Positions 16,567 to 24,704 are shown, counted from the stretch's first letter. The stretch: DNA of 64,000 nt from Paenibacillus glucanolyticus NBRC 15330 (GCF_004000885.1 NZ_BIMC01000015.1:1-64000), one strand, 5' to 3'. The notes: a model not told the origin generated them from the sequence alone. Program-made: numbers and translations.

Positions 16567-17226
16567 TCACAAAACACTCCATACACTACGCTTCTGATTG
16601 TTCTCTGTGACGTCAATCCTTTTAGGATCGTAGATTCGATCACTTTCTTGTACAATATGGATGGCCTTAACCTTATCTTTCTCAAGCTTTTCTTTAGTCT
16701 TCTTAGGGAATGCTAGGTCTGTAATAAATAACTGAGTATGTGGTCTAGGTATAGGTGCATTGTAGAAAAGGTCATCATAATTAATGTTCGGTGCAACACG
16801 GTGAACCATATCCTTAGTGTGCAGACCATATCTTAATAAAGCATGCGTAGCATGTGATAAAAAAGATGATCCAAGCGCTATTTGAAACTCTGAGATTTTG
16901 TCATACAAGCACTTGTTCACTCGTACTTTAAACCGATCCCGCTTCCCGTTAATTTCAATGTAGCTATCTATTAAAGCAGCGTACTCATGTCCTAAGAATA
17001 CTTGATTACCGTAAGAGAAGTTCCGTTTGAAATAAGGAGAGAAAAAGCGAATACATTCTTCACTTTTAACAGCACATTCGATTAAGCGGACTCCAACTTC
17101 ACCCTCAGGAATCTCTAGGTGTCGCGCAATTCTGTGTATCCACACACGATAGGTATCAGGTACATATGGAGCTATAGAATGTTTCTTATCTGATCTAACT
17201 TTACGGCTGGCACTATTCATACCCAT
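16567..17226 (-). CDS. Tandem ribbon-helix-helix-like protein
   Basis: The minus-strand frame extends to 17451, but the N-terminal 75 residues read as noise and cross another small gene. The ATG at 17226 (or GTG 17229) after GGGGGATGATGAGAG is preferred, giving 219 residues. Two segments look like ribbon-helix-helix units: SIAPYVPDTYRVWIHRIARH with LEIPEGEVGVRLIECAV, and DRFKVRVNKCLYDKISEFQI with FLSHATHALLRYGL. Such proteins are common plasmid copy, transfer or partition regulators. The last 70 residues are not recognised. Function is inferred from the fold guess only. Confidence 0.5.
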   Translation of the reverse strand: MGMNSASRKVRSDKKHSIAPYVPDTYRVWIHRIARHLEIPEGEVGVRLIECAVKSEECIRFFSPYFKRNFSYGNQVFLGHEYAALIDSYIEINGKRDRFKVRVNKCLYDKISEFQIALGSSFLSHATHALLRYGLHTKDMVHRVAPNINYDDLFYNAPIPRPHTQLFITDLAFPKKTKEKLEKDKVKAIHIVQESDRIYDPKRIDVTENNQKRSVWSVL

Positions 17227-17265
17227 CACTCTCATCATCCCCCATCGGAAATTGCGAATATAACA

Positions 17266-17286
17266 GGCACTCCGTTCCCTAGTGCC
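17266..17286. repeat. GGCACT hairpin, matches window end
   Basis: GGCACT pairs with AGTGCC around CCGTTCCCT. The first 13 bases (GGCACTCCGTTCC) recur at 63980-63992, also as the left arm of a hairpin. It lies in the upstream region of the RHH-like gene. Confidence 0.5.
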
Positions 17287-17374
17287 TACTTTAAACATAT
17301 GCCCGTCCAAGTATATTAGAACCTCACACTGGGCATAATAAGAGCAATATAGTAGGGCGTGGAGGGGTATGGAG

Positions 17375-17497
17375 ATGCACAGTACTAAAGAACTTAAACT
17401 AACACAAAAAGAACTAGAGCTTTTAGCAAAAGGGTCAATAGAGACAGCCAAAAAGCTCGGCTATACTCTAAAAAAGAAAAAAAGAACTCGTCCATGA
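17375..17497 (+). CDS. Small basic protein, 40 aa
   Basis: The frame starts at ATG 17375, eight bases after GGAGGGG, and ends inside a strong terminator hairpin. The peptide is helical and lysine-rich (LTQKELELLAKGSIETAKKL, then KKKKRTRP). Having ribosome binding site, frame and terminator together makes a real gene likely despite its size. It lies divergent from the RHH-like gene. No family recognised; it may be a nucleoid-type or regulatory peptide. Confidence 0.55.
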   Translation: MHSTKELKLTQKELELLAKGSIETAKKLGYTLKKKKRTRP

Positions 17498-17515
17498 AGG
17501 ACGAGTTTCTTTTTT
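17482..17515 (+). terminator. Terminator after the 40-aa gene
   Basis: AACTCGTCC and GGACGAGTT form a 9-bp stem with a short loop, followed by a TTTCTTTTTT tract. Confidence 0.85.
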
Positions 17516-17697
17516 AATATCAGAAAATAAATTGATTGGAGAAAATATTATTAGGAGCTGAAGCTCCAAACTACTTAATGCTATCTATTTTGAAAAAAAC
17601 ACTTAGAAACCCTGTATCATCAAGGGTTTTACCCTCACTCTTTTAAGAAAAGGGATAAAAGAAACATAAACTTATAAAGGTTTATGACGTTTTCGTG

Positions 17698-17703
17698 TAT
17701 AAT
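17698..17703 (+). promoter_or_regulatory. -10 box of the zinc-ribbon gene
   Basis: A perfect TATAAT sits 42 bases upstream of the preferred GTG start at 17746. It overlaps the apparent longer frame, which argues against translation from the GTG at 17695. The -35 is weak. Confidence 0.5.
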
Positions 17704-17745
17704 GAAATACGTAAACGTCCAGCTAAACAAAGGGGGCTTATTAGT

Positions 17746-18747
17746 GTGTCTATAATTGATAGCTCAGAGCAACAAGTCATGATCTTAAACAAGAAGAAAG
17801 AAGAGATATTAGCACATAAGGAACAGATACCTGATGCACCCTATCACTTATTCAGCATCAATGCGATGATTAGGGATGCAGAAATGCGATATGAACGTCT
17901 CAAAGGTAAGTATACATCTATAAAATGCAGTCAGTGTAATCAAGCAGTAGATGATGAAATGAAATCGATTAATCTCGGACGCAATATCATCTGTGAGCGA
18001 TGCATTAAAACAATTGGTCAAGTAATGAATACGACTGAATTCGAAGATAGACATGGATTGAAAACAGGTACCGTCAAGCAAGATATTCATAACACACTTC
18101 ACACCCTTCAAGGAACTGGGATAATCAGAAAATCAGGGAAATGCTGGCTTGTACATGATGTGCTTGCAGAACTCTATTATGATGCTGGTAAAAACAAGGC
18201 ACGTCTTGAAATGTCATGGGTAGAAGAGATGGAAAGACACTTATCCTCACTACAGACCCAACACAAAATTCTTAATGATATTAAAGGTTCATTAACTGGC
18301 GCTACATTACAATTATTTAGTCTAGATGCTCAGATAAAGGATTATGAGAATCGTTTAAGAATAGTAAAAGGAGGGACTTTACCTTTTCGATGTTCGCAAT
18401 GTCTCGGATGGATAAAAGAGAAGGGACTCCCAGTATTAATTAGTCATTTTACTCTTTGTGACAACTGTAAAGATACGATCCAGCAAGTTATGACCTCAAG
18501 CGAAGCCGAAACTAAATATAACCTATTACCAGGTCGAATTAGAAAAGACATTCACAAAGGTAATCTAGAAAAGTATCTTGAAAATGGTCTACTCCGTCAA
18601 TCAGGGGGTATTTGGCTTTTTCATGAAACGATAATTAAGCATCACTACTATCCTGAAATAATAACTCCATCAAATAAACCAGAGATCCCATCATCTTTGC
18701 TAGCACGATCAGCTGCTGTGTTCCAAAATTCAATGGAAGGGAGATGA
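17746..18747 (+). CDS. Duplicated zinc-ribbon/helical protein
   Basis: A 333-residue protein starting at GTG 17746, nine bases after AAGGGGG. It is built from two copies of one module. Each copy has a helical lead-in, a CxxC...CxxC zinc ribbon (CSQCNQAV with CERCIKTI; CSQCLGWI with CDNCKDTI), then IGQVMNTTEFEDRHGL or IQQVMTSSEAETKYNL, an IHxxL helix and a wing-like IIRKSGKCWLVHD or LLRQSGGIWLFHE. The second half could be a helix-turn-helix, so nucleic-acid binding is plausible. It stands alone between terminators. Family not recognised. Confidence 0.75.
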   Translation: MSIIDSSEQQVMILNKKKEEILAHKEQIPDAPYHLFSINAMIRDAEMRYERLKGKYTSIKCSQCNQAVDDEMKSINLGRNIICERCIKTIGQVMNTTEFEDRHGLKTGTVKQDIHNTLHTLQGTGIIRKSGKCWLVHDVLAELYYDAGKNKARLEMSWVEEMERHLSSLQTQHKILNDIKGSLTGATLQLFSLDAQIKDYENRLRIVKGGTLPFRCSQCLGWIKEKGLPVLISHFTLCDNCKDTIQQVMTSSEAETKYNLLPGRIRKDIHKGNLEKYLENGLLRQSGGIWLFHETIIKHHYYPEIITPSNKPEIPSSLLARSAAVFQNSMEGR

Positions 18748-18878
18748 CCCATGATCGTTGAGTCGAGGAACAGGACTTAGGAAGCACTCTTATAGTAAAT
18801 ATTTTAACTAGTACATCCTTAAGCATGTTGAATAGTTGTTGAACCTCACAAACAAAGATATTAACCGCCTAAACAAAA

Positions 18879-18916
18879 AAGACCCCCCATTAAAATATTG
18901 GAGGTCTTTTTCCCGC
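18879..18916 (+). terminator. Terminator after the zinc-ribbon gene
   Basis: AAAAAGACC pairs with GGTCTTTTT around a loop with partial pairing, and a T-tract follows. Confidence 0.75.
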
Positions 18917-18929
18917 TTCATAGGATACC

Positions 18930-19085
18930 TCATCTTACTTTTGATTTAGCCAATCCTGTTCGATCAATCCACTCATCTAAATCATATTCATATCCTTTAT
19001 CAAGCTTTTTCTGTTTGATTGTTATGAGCTTATTATAGATCAAGGGAAAGTGGTCCCATTTTGTGAAAATGACTTTGATTTTTGT
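18930..19085 (-). pseudogene. Possible remnant of a coding region (C-terminal piece)
   Basis: An open minus-strand stretch of about 50 codons with protein-like composition (FPLIYNKLITIKQKKLDKGY then DLDEWIDRTGLAKSKVR) ends in TGA, but it has no start codon or ribosome binding site and a stop lies just upstream. It may be the tail of a decayed gene. The evidence is weak. Confidence 0.2.
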
Positions 19086-19099
19086 TCAATCAAATCGTA

Positions 19100-19640
19100 A
19101 TGAGAACACTATGACCGCTGAATACGATTAATAACCTTTTTTGATTGGATCTTTCTTAATTATGTTATTCTTAATCTCATTAATCTCCCGCTTCAATTAA
19201 TTCCTCTATTATGCATTATTCTGATTCTTTCATTACAAGTGATTTATTGGAGTCTTTATTTCACTATCCAAGTCAAGAAAACAAATTCCCGGAGTTGAAT
19301 TAGTAACCGATAACCTACGCCAGGACACTTGTAGCACCATCGATTTTTATTATTTCTCATACTATTTTTCCGAAATAATCCACTGAAGCGGGTGTTATAT
19401 ATGGATTTTAATGACTCTTGATAGATATATACCCCGTGATTATACACATTTTAAATGGACTTATATGATTTTTATATGTGTGATGCTCGAAATCATAAGA
19501 AAGGATATCTTACATACACCGGTCTCACCTCACTATAGCTTCTGAAGCATGGTCACGTTTTAAGGGACTTGGTTTCTCGAAGTTCTGATAACTGTGATAT
19601 ACTGTGGCGGATCTGAACTAGTTAAGCATGGGGGTACTCA
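19100..19640. other. Gene-free stretch
   Basis: I see no supported gene here. Short frames on both strands lack ribosome binding sites and protein-like composition. A possible -10 element (GATATACTG near 19599) lies before the small membrane peptide at 19641. Confidence 0.4.
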
Positions 19641-19745
19641 ATGGAACTCGGAAACGTAGTGGATAGATTCTTGATAAGAACCGTTCTTTTCTTGACGATT
19701 TACGTTATTGTAATGTGTATCGTTATTCTGAAACAAGTAATGTAA
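19641..19745 (+). CDS. Small membrane peptide, 34 aa
   Basis: The frame starts at ATG 19641 with GGGGG ten bases upstream. The peptide is MELGNVVDRF followed by a single hydrophobic helix (TVLFLTIYVIVMCIVIL) and a short polar tail. A second small membrane gene follows 75 bases later. Size and topology recall small membrane toxins or regulators, but no family is recognised. Confidence 0.45.
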   Translation: MELGNVVDRFLIRTVLFLTIYVIVMCIVILKQVM

Positions 19746-19819
19746 AGCGTAAAGCAAAATGCTACTGCAGTACATGTATGGTAAATTAAAGAAAATCTAA
19801 GATAATTGAGGTGAACTTT

Positions 19820-19972
19820 ATGGTGTCTAATAGCAAGCGTAAGAATACCCAACCCACGGGAGACAATACCGCCAAACTTGCTTTAAAAATTTCAGTTATG
19901 GCAGTTATTATGTTCGCAATAGGCGGGGGAGTGCCACTTGGATTAGCCTTGTTTGGCTACCTCAACCAGTAG
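19820..19972 (+). CDS. Small membrane protein, 50 aa
   Basis: Starts at ATG 19820 after GAGGTGA. The first 20 residues are polar and basic (SNSKRKNTQPTGDNTAK); residues 25-48 form one hydrophobic segment (VMAVIMFAIGGGVPLGLALF). It ends at the edge of the gene-free structured region. It forms a tandem pair with the 34-aa peptide upstream. Function unknown. Confidence 0.55.
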   Translation: MVSNSKRKNTQPTGDNTAKLALKISVMAVIMFAIGGGVPLGLALFGYLNQ

Positions 19973-20640
19973 CATTTAGATATCTATGTCCAGTAAAGAC
20001 CGTGCTTAGTACACCTGCCTTCTTATTGTTATGTGTCCTAAACCCCTCAGAACTGGTGTGCTTAGGCATTCCCTAGCTCCGACTACTCCGACGCATCTTT
20101 CGGCGTTATGAGTTTCATTAAATATTAGCCATTTCTCCGCTCAGAGCCCTTTGCAGCTTATCTACATAGCACTCACTAAAAATCCATAGGTTGTCTTCCA
20201 ACGAATCATGCGATCTGCATTCGTGTCTACCTAAGTGGTTTCGTAATTGATAGCACCCCACTTCGTTCTCCACCCTTACGATTGGCAGCTAGAAACCGAC
20301 ATTCAGGTAGAAAAGCGTTACAAGGACAGTTGCAACAGAGGTGAATATGTCCCCCGCTCGTCTCGACTTCACTAATAACCAGTTAACCATAGAATCTCAC
20401 ACCTGTTGGGAACACGATCCTCTTTGTCCTTTTGAGAAACCGGCCCTTCATTCAATCTCCGAGCTGACCCCAATACTCGGAGCTGCAGTGGCTACGCTAC
20501 AGCCGAGGAGGTAATAGGCCATGATCCTGCCTGATCATGGTGTCAATAGACACAATACTATACAGACATCTTCAGCAGCCCGTGGAGTAAGAATACCGGC
20601 TCTTTTTTATTCCGAAATAGCTATAAAGGCCGTCAATGCT
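19973..20640 (+). ncRNA. Candidate large structured RNA
   Basis: A 0.67-kb stretch without a convincing long frame and visibly richer in G+C than its flanks. It contains a series of perfect or near-perfect stems: CCTAA/TTAGG (20037/20062) interleaved with ACACC/GGTGT (20011/20055), ACGC/GCGT (20091/20103), ACGAAT/ATTCGT (20201/20219), AAGTGG/CCACTT (20233/20258), CTCCGAG/CTCGGAG (20457/20476), GGCT/AGCC (20490/20501), CCATGATC/GATCATGG (20519/20533) and GTGTC/GACAC (20540/20549). Strand is not certain because stems read both ways. It may be a large phage/plasmid ncRNA; no family is identified. Confidence 0.35.
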
Positions 20641-20652
20641 CATTCGTTGTAA
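20521..20652 (+). CDS. Possible 43-aa peptide within the structured region
   Basis: ATG 20521 follows GAGGAGG by about nine bases and opens a 43-codon frame (MILPDHGVNRHNT, then SSAARGVRIPALFYSE). The start codon lies inside the CCATGATC/GATCATGG hairpin, which would control access to it. Composition is not clearly protein-like, so the site may instead be part of an RNA. Confidence 0.25.
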   Translation: MILPDHGVNRHNTIQTSSAARGVRIPALFYSEIAIKAVNAHSL

Positions 20653-20955
20653 CCAAACAAGTACACTATGACTCAAAGAATCTCTTTATGTTCATAGCGT
20701 ATTAATTTACCATCTCGATGGGTAAGTAAAATCAATTTATTTATCCATAACCATTTAAATAGCTGAAAGTATTCGATTTGATCCGATTTCTTGTCTTCGC
20801 TCTTCTGATAGTTACTTTTTCATTTCAGTTGAGAATAAGGTTTGTTATATTAGATTTACAACTAGTACATGACAAGAGGTAGAGGGGGAGAGGATCCCGC
20901 TCCAAGTTAAATCCAAACGTTTGCTTTAGGTTATAAATTAACAATTAGGGGCGAT
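20653..20955. other. Gene-free upstream region of the RES gene
   Basis: About 300 bases with no supported gene. AT-rich; a possible -10 (TTATATTAGAT near 20844) precedes the RES-domain gene. Nothing else is recognised. Confidence 0.35.
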
Positions 20956-22239
20956 ATGACGGTGATCAGAGACTTAAGAGAGACTATGCTATGTTCTACC
21001 TGCGGGGAGATTGTTATTGATTTTACAAAGAAATATGGTTATCACCTCCTGGAGTCGCAAGATGACTGTCATGAACAAACACATGATGGTATCGAGAGTC
21101 TAGATTGTGAAGGTTGCGATCGTGACATTGAAGAGGAAGAAGTGTATTTCATCCTCAGTGTGGACGATACCACCCTGAATGATATCGCTGATAAAGTGGG
21201 GGAGAATATATCCGGTTGCAGCTACTGTGAAGGGGAGGAACGTGCATATTTTGTACATGCTTTTAACGATGACCCCTTTGACCCGAGCTCTCGTATGGAA
21301 GAGCCAGAGGGTATGAGCGTAGAATCATATTTATTTGATCAAGATGTACCTGAAGAACTTCACTCGTTAATGACCAAACATTTAGAGTGTAAATGTGGAC
21401 GTGGACGTGATGGGTATCGTCCTGACGACATTACCGGTGGCGTATTCTCTCCAAGTGATGAAATATACACGAAAAATGATGTTGTAGATTTCTGGGGCTA
21501 TGATTATGAAACATTCAGTGATTTTAGCGCAAAATATGGAGAAAATATCGAAGTAGATGACTTGATAAATTTCAAGAAATACCTCAGTAAATATCCCATG
21601 CTCGCGTTAAAACACCCCACAGGAAGAGCTATTTATAGCACATTGGAAAAACACTATACGGCCAAAGAGTATCACGTACTGTCACCAGAAATCGGAACTT
21701 TATATCGCGGCCGAACTCGGAAGCGGGATAATTCTAATGTGTTTACCGATAAAGATATGTGGTCACCACCAGCAGGATTACCTCAACATGGTCGATATAA
21801 CTGTATTGGTGTCCCAGTGCTGTACGTGTGCGATAACGTGGATGCGGTTCCTTATGAAATACATCCCACCCATGATGATGTAATCGACATTGGAGAATTT
21901 CAGATCCTTGAAGATGAGCTGCATTTATTCGATTTAGGATCTTTTGATCCCTATTTCCAGGGCTTCTTCAATGAAGAGAATGAAGAAACTAAGATCCTAA
22001 AACAAGCCTATCTTTTACCAAATTTTATAGGTACCTGCTGCAGTGCCATTGGATACCATGGGGTTAAGTATGAAGGCGTACATAGGAACCGCTTCAGCTA
22101 TACGAACTTTGCTCTGTTCAATATTACACCTGGTAAAGACATTAAAGTAAATGAAGTTATAAGCTATTCACCACAATTCACAATAACAATGGAGAAAATC
22201 CCATTGGCAAGCTCTCTGAAGCCTTTGGAGGTCTTCTGA
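20956..22239 (+). CDS. RES-domain protein with N-terminal zinc-binding region
   Basis: A 427-residue protein starting at ATG 20956 after AGGGGCG. Residues 12-175 carry several Cys pairs (CSTCGE, CEGCDRD, CSYCEG, CKCGRGRD), probably zinc sites, resembling the N-terminal domains fused to RES in some phage and plasmid proteins. The RES domain starts with GTLYRGRTRKRD near residue 246, then MWSPPAGLPQHGRYN, GVPVLYVCDN, a conserved E in PYEIHP and a late NRFSYTNFALFN. RES proteins such as MbcT degrade NAD+ and serve as toxins or abortive-infection effectors. No typical Xre-like antitoxin is adjacent. NADase activity here is inferred. Confidence 0.75.
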   Translation: MTVIRDLRETMLCSTCGEIVIDFTKKYGYHLLESQDDCHEQTHDGIESLDCEGCDRDIEEEEVYFILSVDDTTLNDIADKVGENISGCSYCEGEERAYFVHAFNDDPFDPSSRMEEPEGMSVESYLFDQDVPEELHSLMTKHLECKCGRGRDGYRPDDITGGVFSPSDEIYTKNDVVDFWGYDYETFSDFSAKYGENIEVDDLINFKKYLSKYPMLALKHPTGRAIYSTLEKHYTAKEYHVLSPEIGTLYRGRTRKRDNSNVFTDKDMWSPPAGLPQHGRYNCIGVPVLYVCDNVDAVPYEIHPTHDDVIDIGEFQILEDELHLFDLGSFDPYFQGFFNEENEETKILKQAYLLPNFIGTCCSAIGYHGVKYEGVHRNRFSYTNFALFNITPGKDIKVNEVISYSPQFTITMEKIPLASSLKPLEVF

Positions 22240-22251
22240 CGAAATATGAAG

Positions 22252-22280
22252 AACCCCCACCTAACGGTGGAGGTTTTTTT
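22252..22280 (+). terminator. Terminator between convergent genes
   Basis: AACCCCCACC and GGTGGAGGTT pair around TAAC, followed by seven Ts. It ends the RES gene transcript and abuts the stop of the convergent gene. Confidence 0.85.
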
Positions 22281-22676
22281 CTATTCTTCGAGTATTTCCC
22301 ATTTCACCTCATTGATTATATCTTGAAGTAAGAGATCGGGGGCTAGCTCTAAAAAATCACTGATTCGCGACAATTTCGATATAAAAACCGAACGGTCATT
22401 ATAAGTGGCGCGAAGTTTTACATCATGCAGCAGCGCAGAAAGAGCCGTGGCAGTATCAACATAGACGGATTCGGCCGGTTCTTCTTTTTCCCATTGCGCA
22501 TCCATTGTTCCAAAATTCAAAACGAGGTGCGTTTTCTCCGGCTCACAATCCGGATGTTCTTTGTAGAAGAACCCCCCACCTTTGCGGATAACGGTAATCT
22601 TGATGTGTTCACTCACTAAGCGTGCAACTTCCCCCTCTTGAATTGAACCTAACATTTGTATCGTAGACATGCTCAT
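22281..22676 (-). CDS. Hypothetical protein, 131 aa
   Basis: A small acidic protein with no transmembrane segment. It opens MSMSTIQMLGSIQEGEVARL and ends in a helical, acidic tail (LLLQDIINEVKWEILEE). The ATG overlaps the stop of an upstream minus-strand frame (ATGA), which suggests coupling if that frame is real. It is convergent with the RES-domain gene, so it is an unlikely antitoxin by operon logic but cannot be excluded. Family not recognised. Confidence 0.6.
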   Translation of the reverse strand: MSMSTIQMLGSIQEGEVARLVSEHIKITVIRKGGGFFYKEHPDCEPEKTHLVLNFGTMDAQWEKEEPAESVYVDTATALSALLHDVKLRATYNDRSVFISKLSRISDFLELAPDLLLQDIINEVKWEILEE

Positions 22677-22924
22677 CTACCCAGCCTCTTTTCATCTTTT
22701 CTTTTTATCATATCAGGATCACACTTCATCCAGTAGTGCCCCGCTCCAGTACAGAGCAAAGATAAAATTTCGTTCTTTCTCGTAATTCCAATCTGAATAA
22801 TACATTGATGAAACCTGGTACTGATGTTTTCGACCGGATCTGAAAAGATGTTCTTTTTAATCGGGAAGAAAGAAATACCCGAATTGATAGTCCTAACTTT
22901 TGGGTGTCTTTCTCGATTTTCCAC
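22673..22924 (-). CDS. Possible 83-aa protein upstream of 22281-22676
   Basis: The frame opens at GTG 22924 without a clear ribosome binding site, and its TGA overlaps the next ATG, the only positive sign. The product is basic with a CTGAGHYWMKCDPD segment. An overlapping alternative frame of similar length exists. Existence is uncertain. Confidence 0.3.
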   Translation of the reverse strand: MENRERHPKVRTINSGISFFPIKKNIFSDPVENISTRFHQCIIQIGITRKNEILSLLCTGAGHYWMKCDPDMIKRKDEKRLGR

Positions 22925-22969
22925 AAGCCGTGTACACTAAGTATATAGCGCTAATAGGAGGTGCATCTC

Positions 22970-23257
22970 TTGAACAACTATCTACCCAAACGTTGGGTAT
23001 CAAATCAAAAAACTATCCGACGAGAAACAAAGATCATGAAGATTACGGGATGGATCGTTGTTATACTAATTGCTCTAATGGCAGTTCTATATATGCATGA
23101 TATGTTAAAGGAGCGGGAGACCCTTTGTTTTATTGCAATAGCTTTTATTGTAATAACCCGCTTCTGTTGTTCTTATGGAAGACGAAAAAAGAGTATAAAA
23201 ACGATCTCTGCACTAGAAGAGAGGGCCTATACGAAAAATCAAAGTGGACTAAGTTAA
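22970..23257 (+). CDS. Small membrane protein, 95 aa
   Basis: The frame opens at GTG 22961, but TAGGAGG overlaps that codon, so TTG 22970, eight bases downstream of it, is the likely start. Two hydrophobic helices (WIVVILIALMAVLYM and LCFIAIAFIVITRFC) flank a short loop, with a basic N-terminus and a polar C-terminus. It precedes a series of small plus-strand genes at 23336-24704. No family recognised. Confidence 0.6.
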   Translation: MNNYLPKRWVSNQKTIRRETKIMKITGWIVVILIALMAVLYMHDMLKERETLCFIAIAFIVITRFCCSYGRRKKSIKTISALEERAYTKNQSGLS

Positions 23258-23335
23258 TTTTCGGAAATCCAGCATTTCAAACATTGTTGGATCAAAGAGG
23301 GTTAAAGAGAATTTGATGCAAAAGGATGTATGTCA

Positions 23336-23824
23336 ATGACAAGAAAAATTAACGAGCTCAGAATGATTCTTAACAATATTCCAGATATCAATGAAGAGGA
23401 AGAAGCAATTCTGCTCCAAGACTTATCCTTTTTAAAGGATTCATTTGAAGACGCACTTGTAAATTCAAACCAGGAGGAAATTAGATCATTTTTAAAGTCA
23501 AAAATCGAATTGGTAGAACGAACGAGTCTGATTGTTTTAAATAAATCGTATTCTGATCTCATGAACTTGGAACCGATCCGTAATCTGTACGCTCCTATTT
23601 TTGAAGAACAACCCGAGCCGGTCTCTATACATCTGTCCCTTGATCCATCTCTTGTTCAAGACTTAAGCGAAATTAAAAGAAAACATCCTTACGGAGAAAA
23701 ATATTCTCTAGATGACTTTATAGTACTTTTGTTAATTGAACAAACGATGAAACATGAAAGTGCAAAGACCCCATCATTATTTGAGAGAGCCAGTCGAGCA
23801 GTATCTGTCATCTTCAATAGATGA
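23336..23824 (+). CDS. Hypothetical protein, 162 aa
   Basis: Start placed at ATG 23336, nine bases after AAAGGA; the ATG at 23330 is too close. The product is acidic and mostly helical (NEEEEAILLQDLSFLKDSFE). A segment VSIHLSLDPSLVQDLSEIKR followed by YSLDDFIVLLLIEQTM resembles the strand-helix-helix of ribbon-helix-helix proteins, so a DNA-binding C-terminal part is possible. It is the first of three closely spaced genes. Function unknown. Confidence 0.6.
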   Translation: MTRKINELRMILNNIPDINEEEEAILLQDLSFLKDSFEDALVNSNQEEIRSFLKSKIELVERTSLIVLNKSYSDLMNLEPIRNLYAPIFEEQPEPVSIHLSLDPSLVQDLSEIKRKHPYGEKYSLDDFIVLLLIEQTMKHESAKTPSLFERASRAVSVIFNR

Positions 23825-23922
23825 TTATCTCAGCTTTCAGTTATAGAATGTTGCAATTGCAATGATCCATGGAATTGTAATGAATAGCCTATGTTAGAGA
23901 TCTTGAACGGAGAGTGGTTGTT

Positions 23923-24405
23923 TTGGTCCAAACGTATAGAGATTTCGAATTGCTTTTTACAAAGAGAGTTGTACCCGAGGAGTTAAAACCGTTTCAAGTC
24001 GTGGCTCAAGTAAAGACCTGTGATGAACGGTTCCATAAGCGACTTCAGAACGTACTATCCGATAAGTGTATAACCTACCGACAATTAGATTTGTTCGAGA
24101 AAATGTTTACTTTTTGGACTCGTCGACAATATACGTTCTATATCGGTGATGAGAGAGACTACCAAACATGGGCGGAAATGATTAGAAATAATCAAAGGGT
24201 CTTGGCATTGAAAGAACTGGTATCTCCAGAGGGCTTGATCTTCGATTTTAATAGTGAGGGAAAAATGGATGCATTTATCACAGAACTCGAAAAGGTTCTT
24301 ACACCGTCTCTCAATCTCAGATACGACGAATTCATGGAACTTGTCCAGAAAGAAAAAGAGTATGAGGATTTGAATTCCCATCAAATAGGAGCTGGTATCC
24401 AATGA
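23923..24405 (+). CDS. Hypothetical protein, 160 aa
   Basis: Starts at TTG 23923, eight bases after ACGGAGAG; the GTG at 23914 overlaps that site. A soluble, mixed-charge protein with aromatic-rich middle (FTFWTRRQYTFYIGDERDYQ). Its stop overlaps the start of the next gene by four bases (ATGA), indicating coupling. No family recognised. Confidence 0.6.
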   Translation: MVQTYRDFELLFTKRVVPEELKPFQVVAQVKTCDERFHKRLQNVLSDKCITYRQLDLFEKMFTFWTRRQYTFYIGDERDYQTWAEMIRNNQRVLALKELVSPEGLIFDFNSEGKMDAFITELEKVLTPSLNLRYDEFMELVQKEKEYEDLNSHQIGAGIQ

Positions 24406-24704
24406 AAAAGCGGCAGCGGAAGAAGAATGAAAAAAAGTACATTACGATTTATGTGGATGAATTTAACTTAATAACCATGACCGATGAAGAAAGGAAACAG
24501 GCATGGGATGATTACTTAAAGTATCGGAAGAAATATGCTTTCCGGAAGAGATACAAGGATCTTAAAACTTCTAAACCTCTTATGTATGTCTTCCCACCTA
24601 GTCAAAGCATGGGGTCGCTTATCTCCGAAATTAGTAAAAGATCGAGGAAAGGGAATCAACCAGGTACAACGGTTTATCAAAATCAAATTGATTTTATAAC
24701 ATAA
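24402..24704 (+). CDS. Hypothetical basic protein, 100 aa
   Basis: Overlaps the previous gene by four bases. Very basic N-terminus (MKKRQRKKNEKKYITIYVDE) and a lysine/arginine-rich middle (DYLKYRKKYAFRKRYKDL) suggest nucleic-acid binding or a membrane-surface role. No family recognised. It likely acts together with the preceding protein because of the coupled translation. Confidence 0.55.
   Translation: MKKRQRKKNEKKYITIYVDEFNLITMTDEERKQAWDDYLKYRKKYAFRKRYKDLKTSKPLMYVFPPSQSMGSLISEISKRSRKGNQPGTTVYQNQIDFIT

Noticed and set aside
17227..17451. N-terminal extension of the RHH-like protein
   Set aside because: It is antisense to a small gene with ribosome binding site and terminator, has odd composition, and a better start exists at 17226.
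17695..17745. Upstream GTG start for the zinc-ribbon gene
   Set aside because: A perfect TATAAT overlaps it, and AAGGGGG lies nine bases before GTG 17746.
22900..23100. 66-codon plus-strand frame overlapping 22970-23257
   Set aside because: It is out of frame with the two-helix protein that has the ribosome binding site and hydrophobic pattern.
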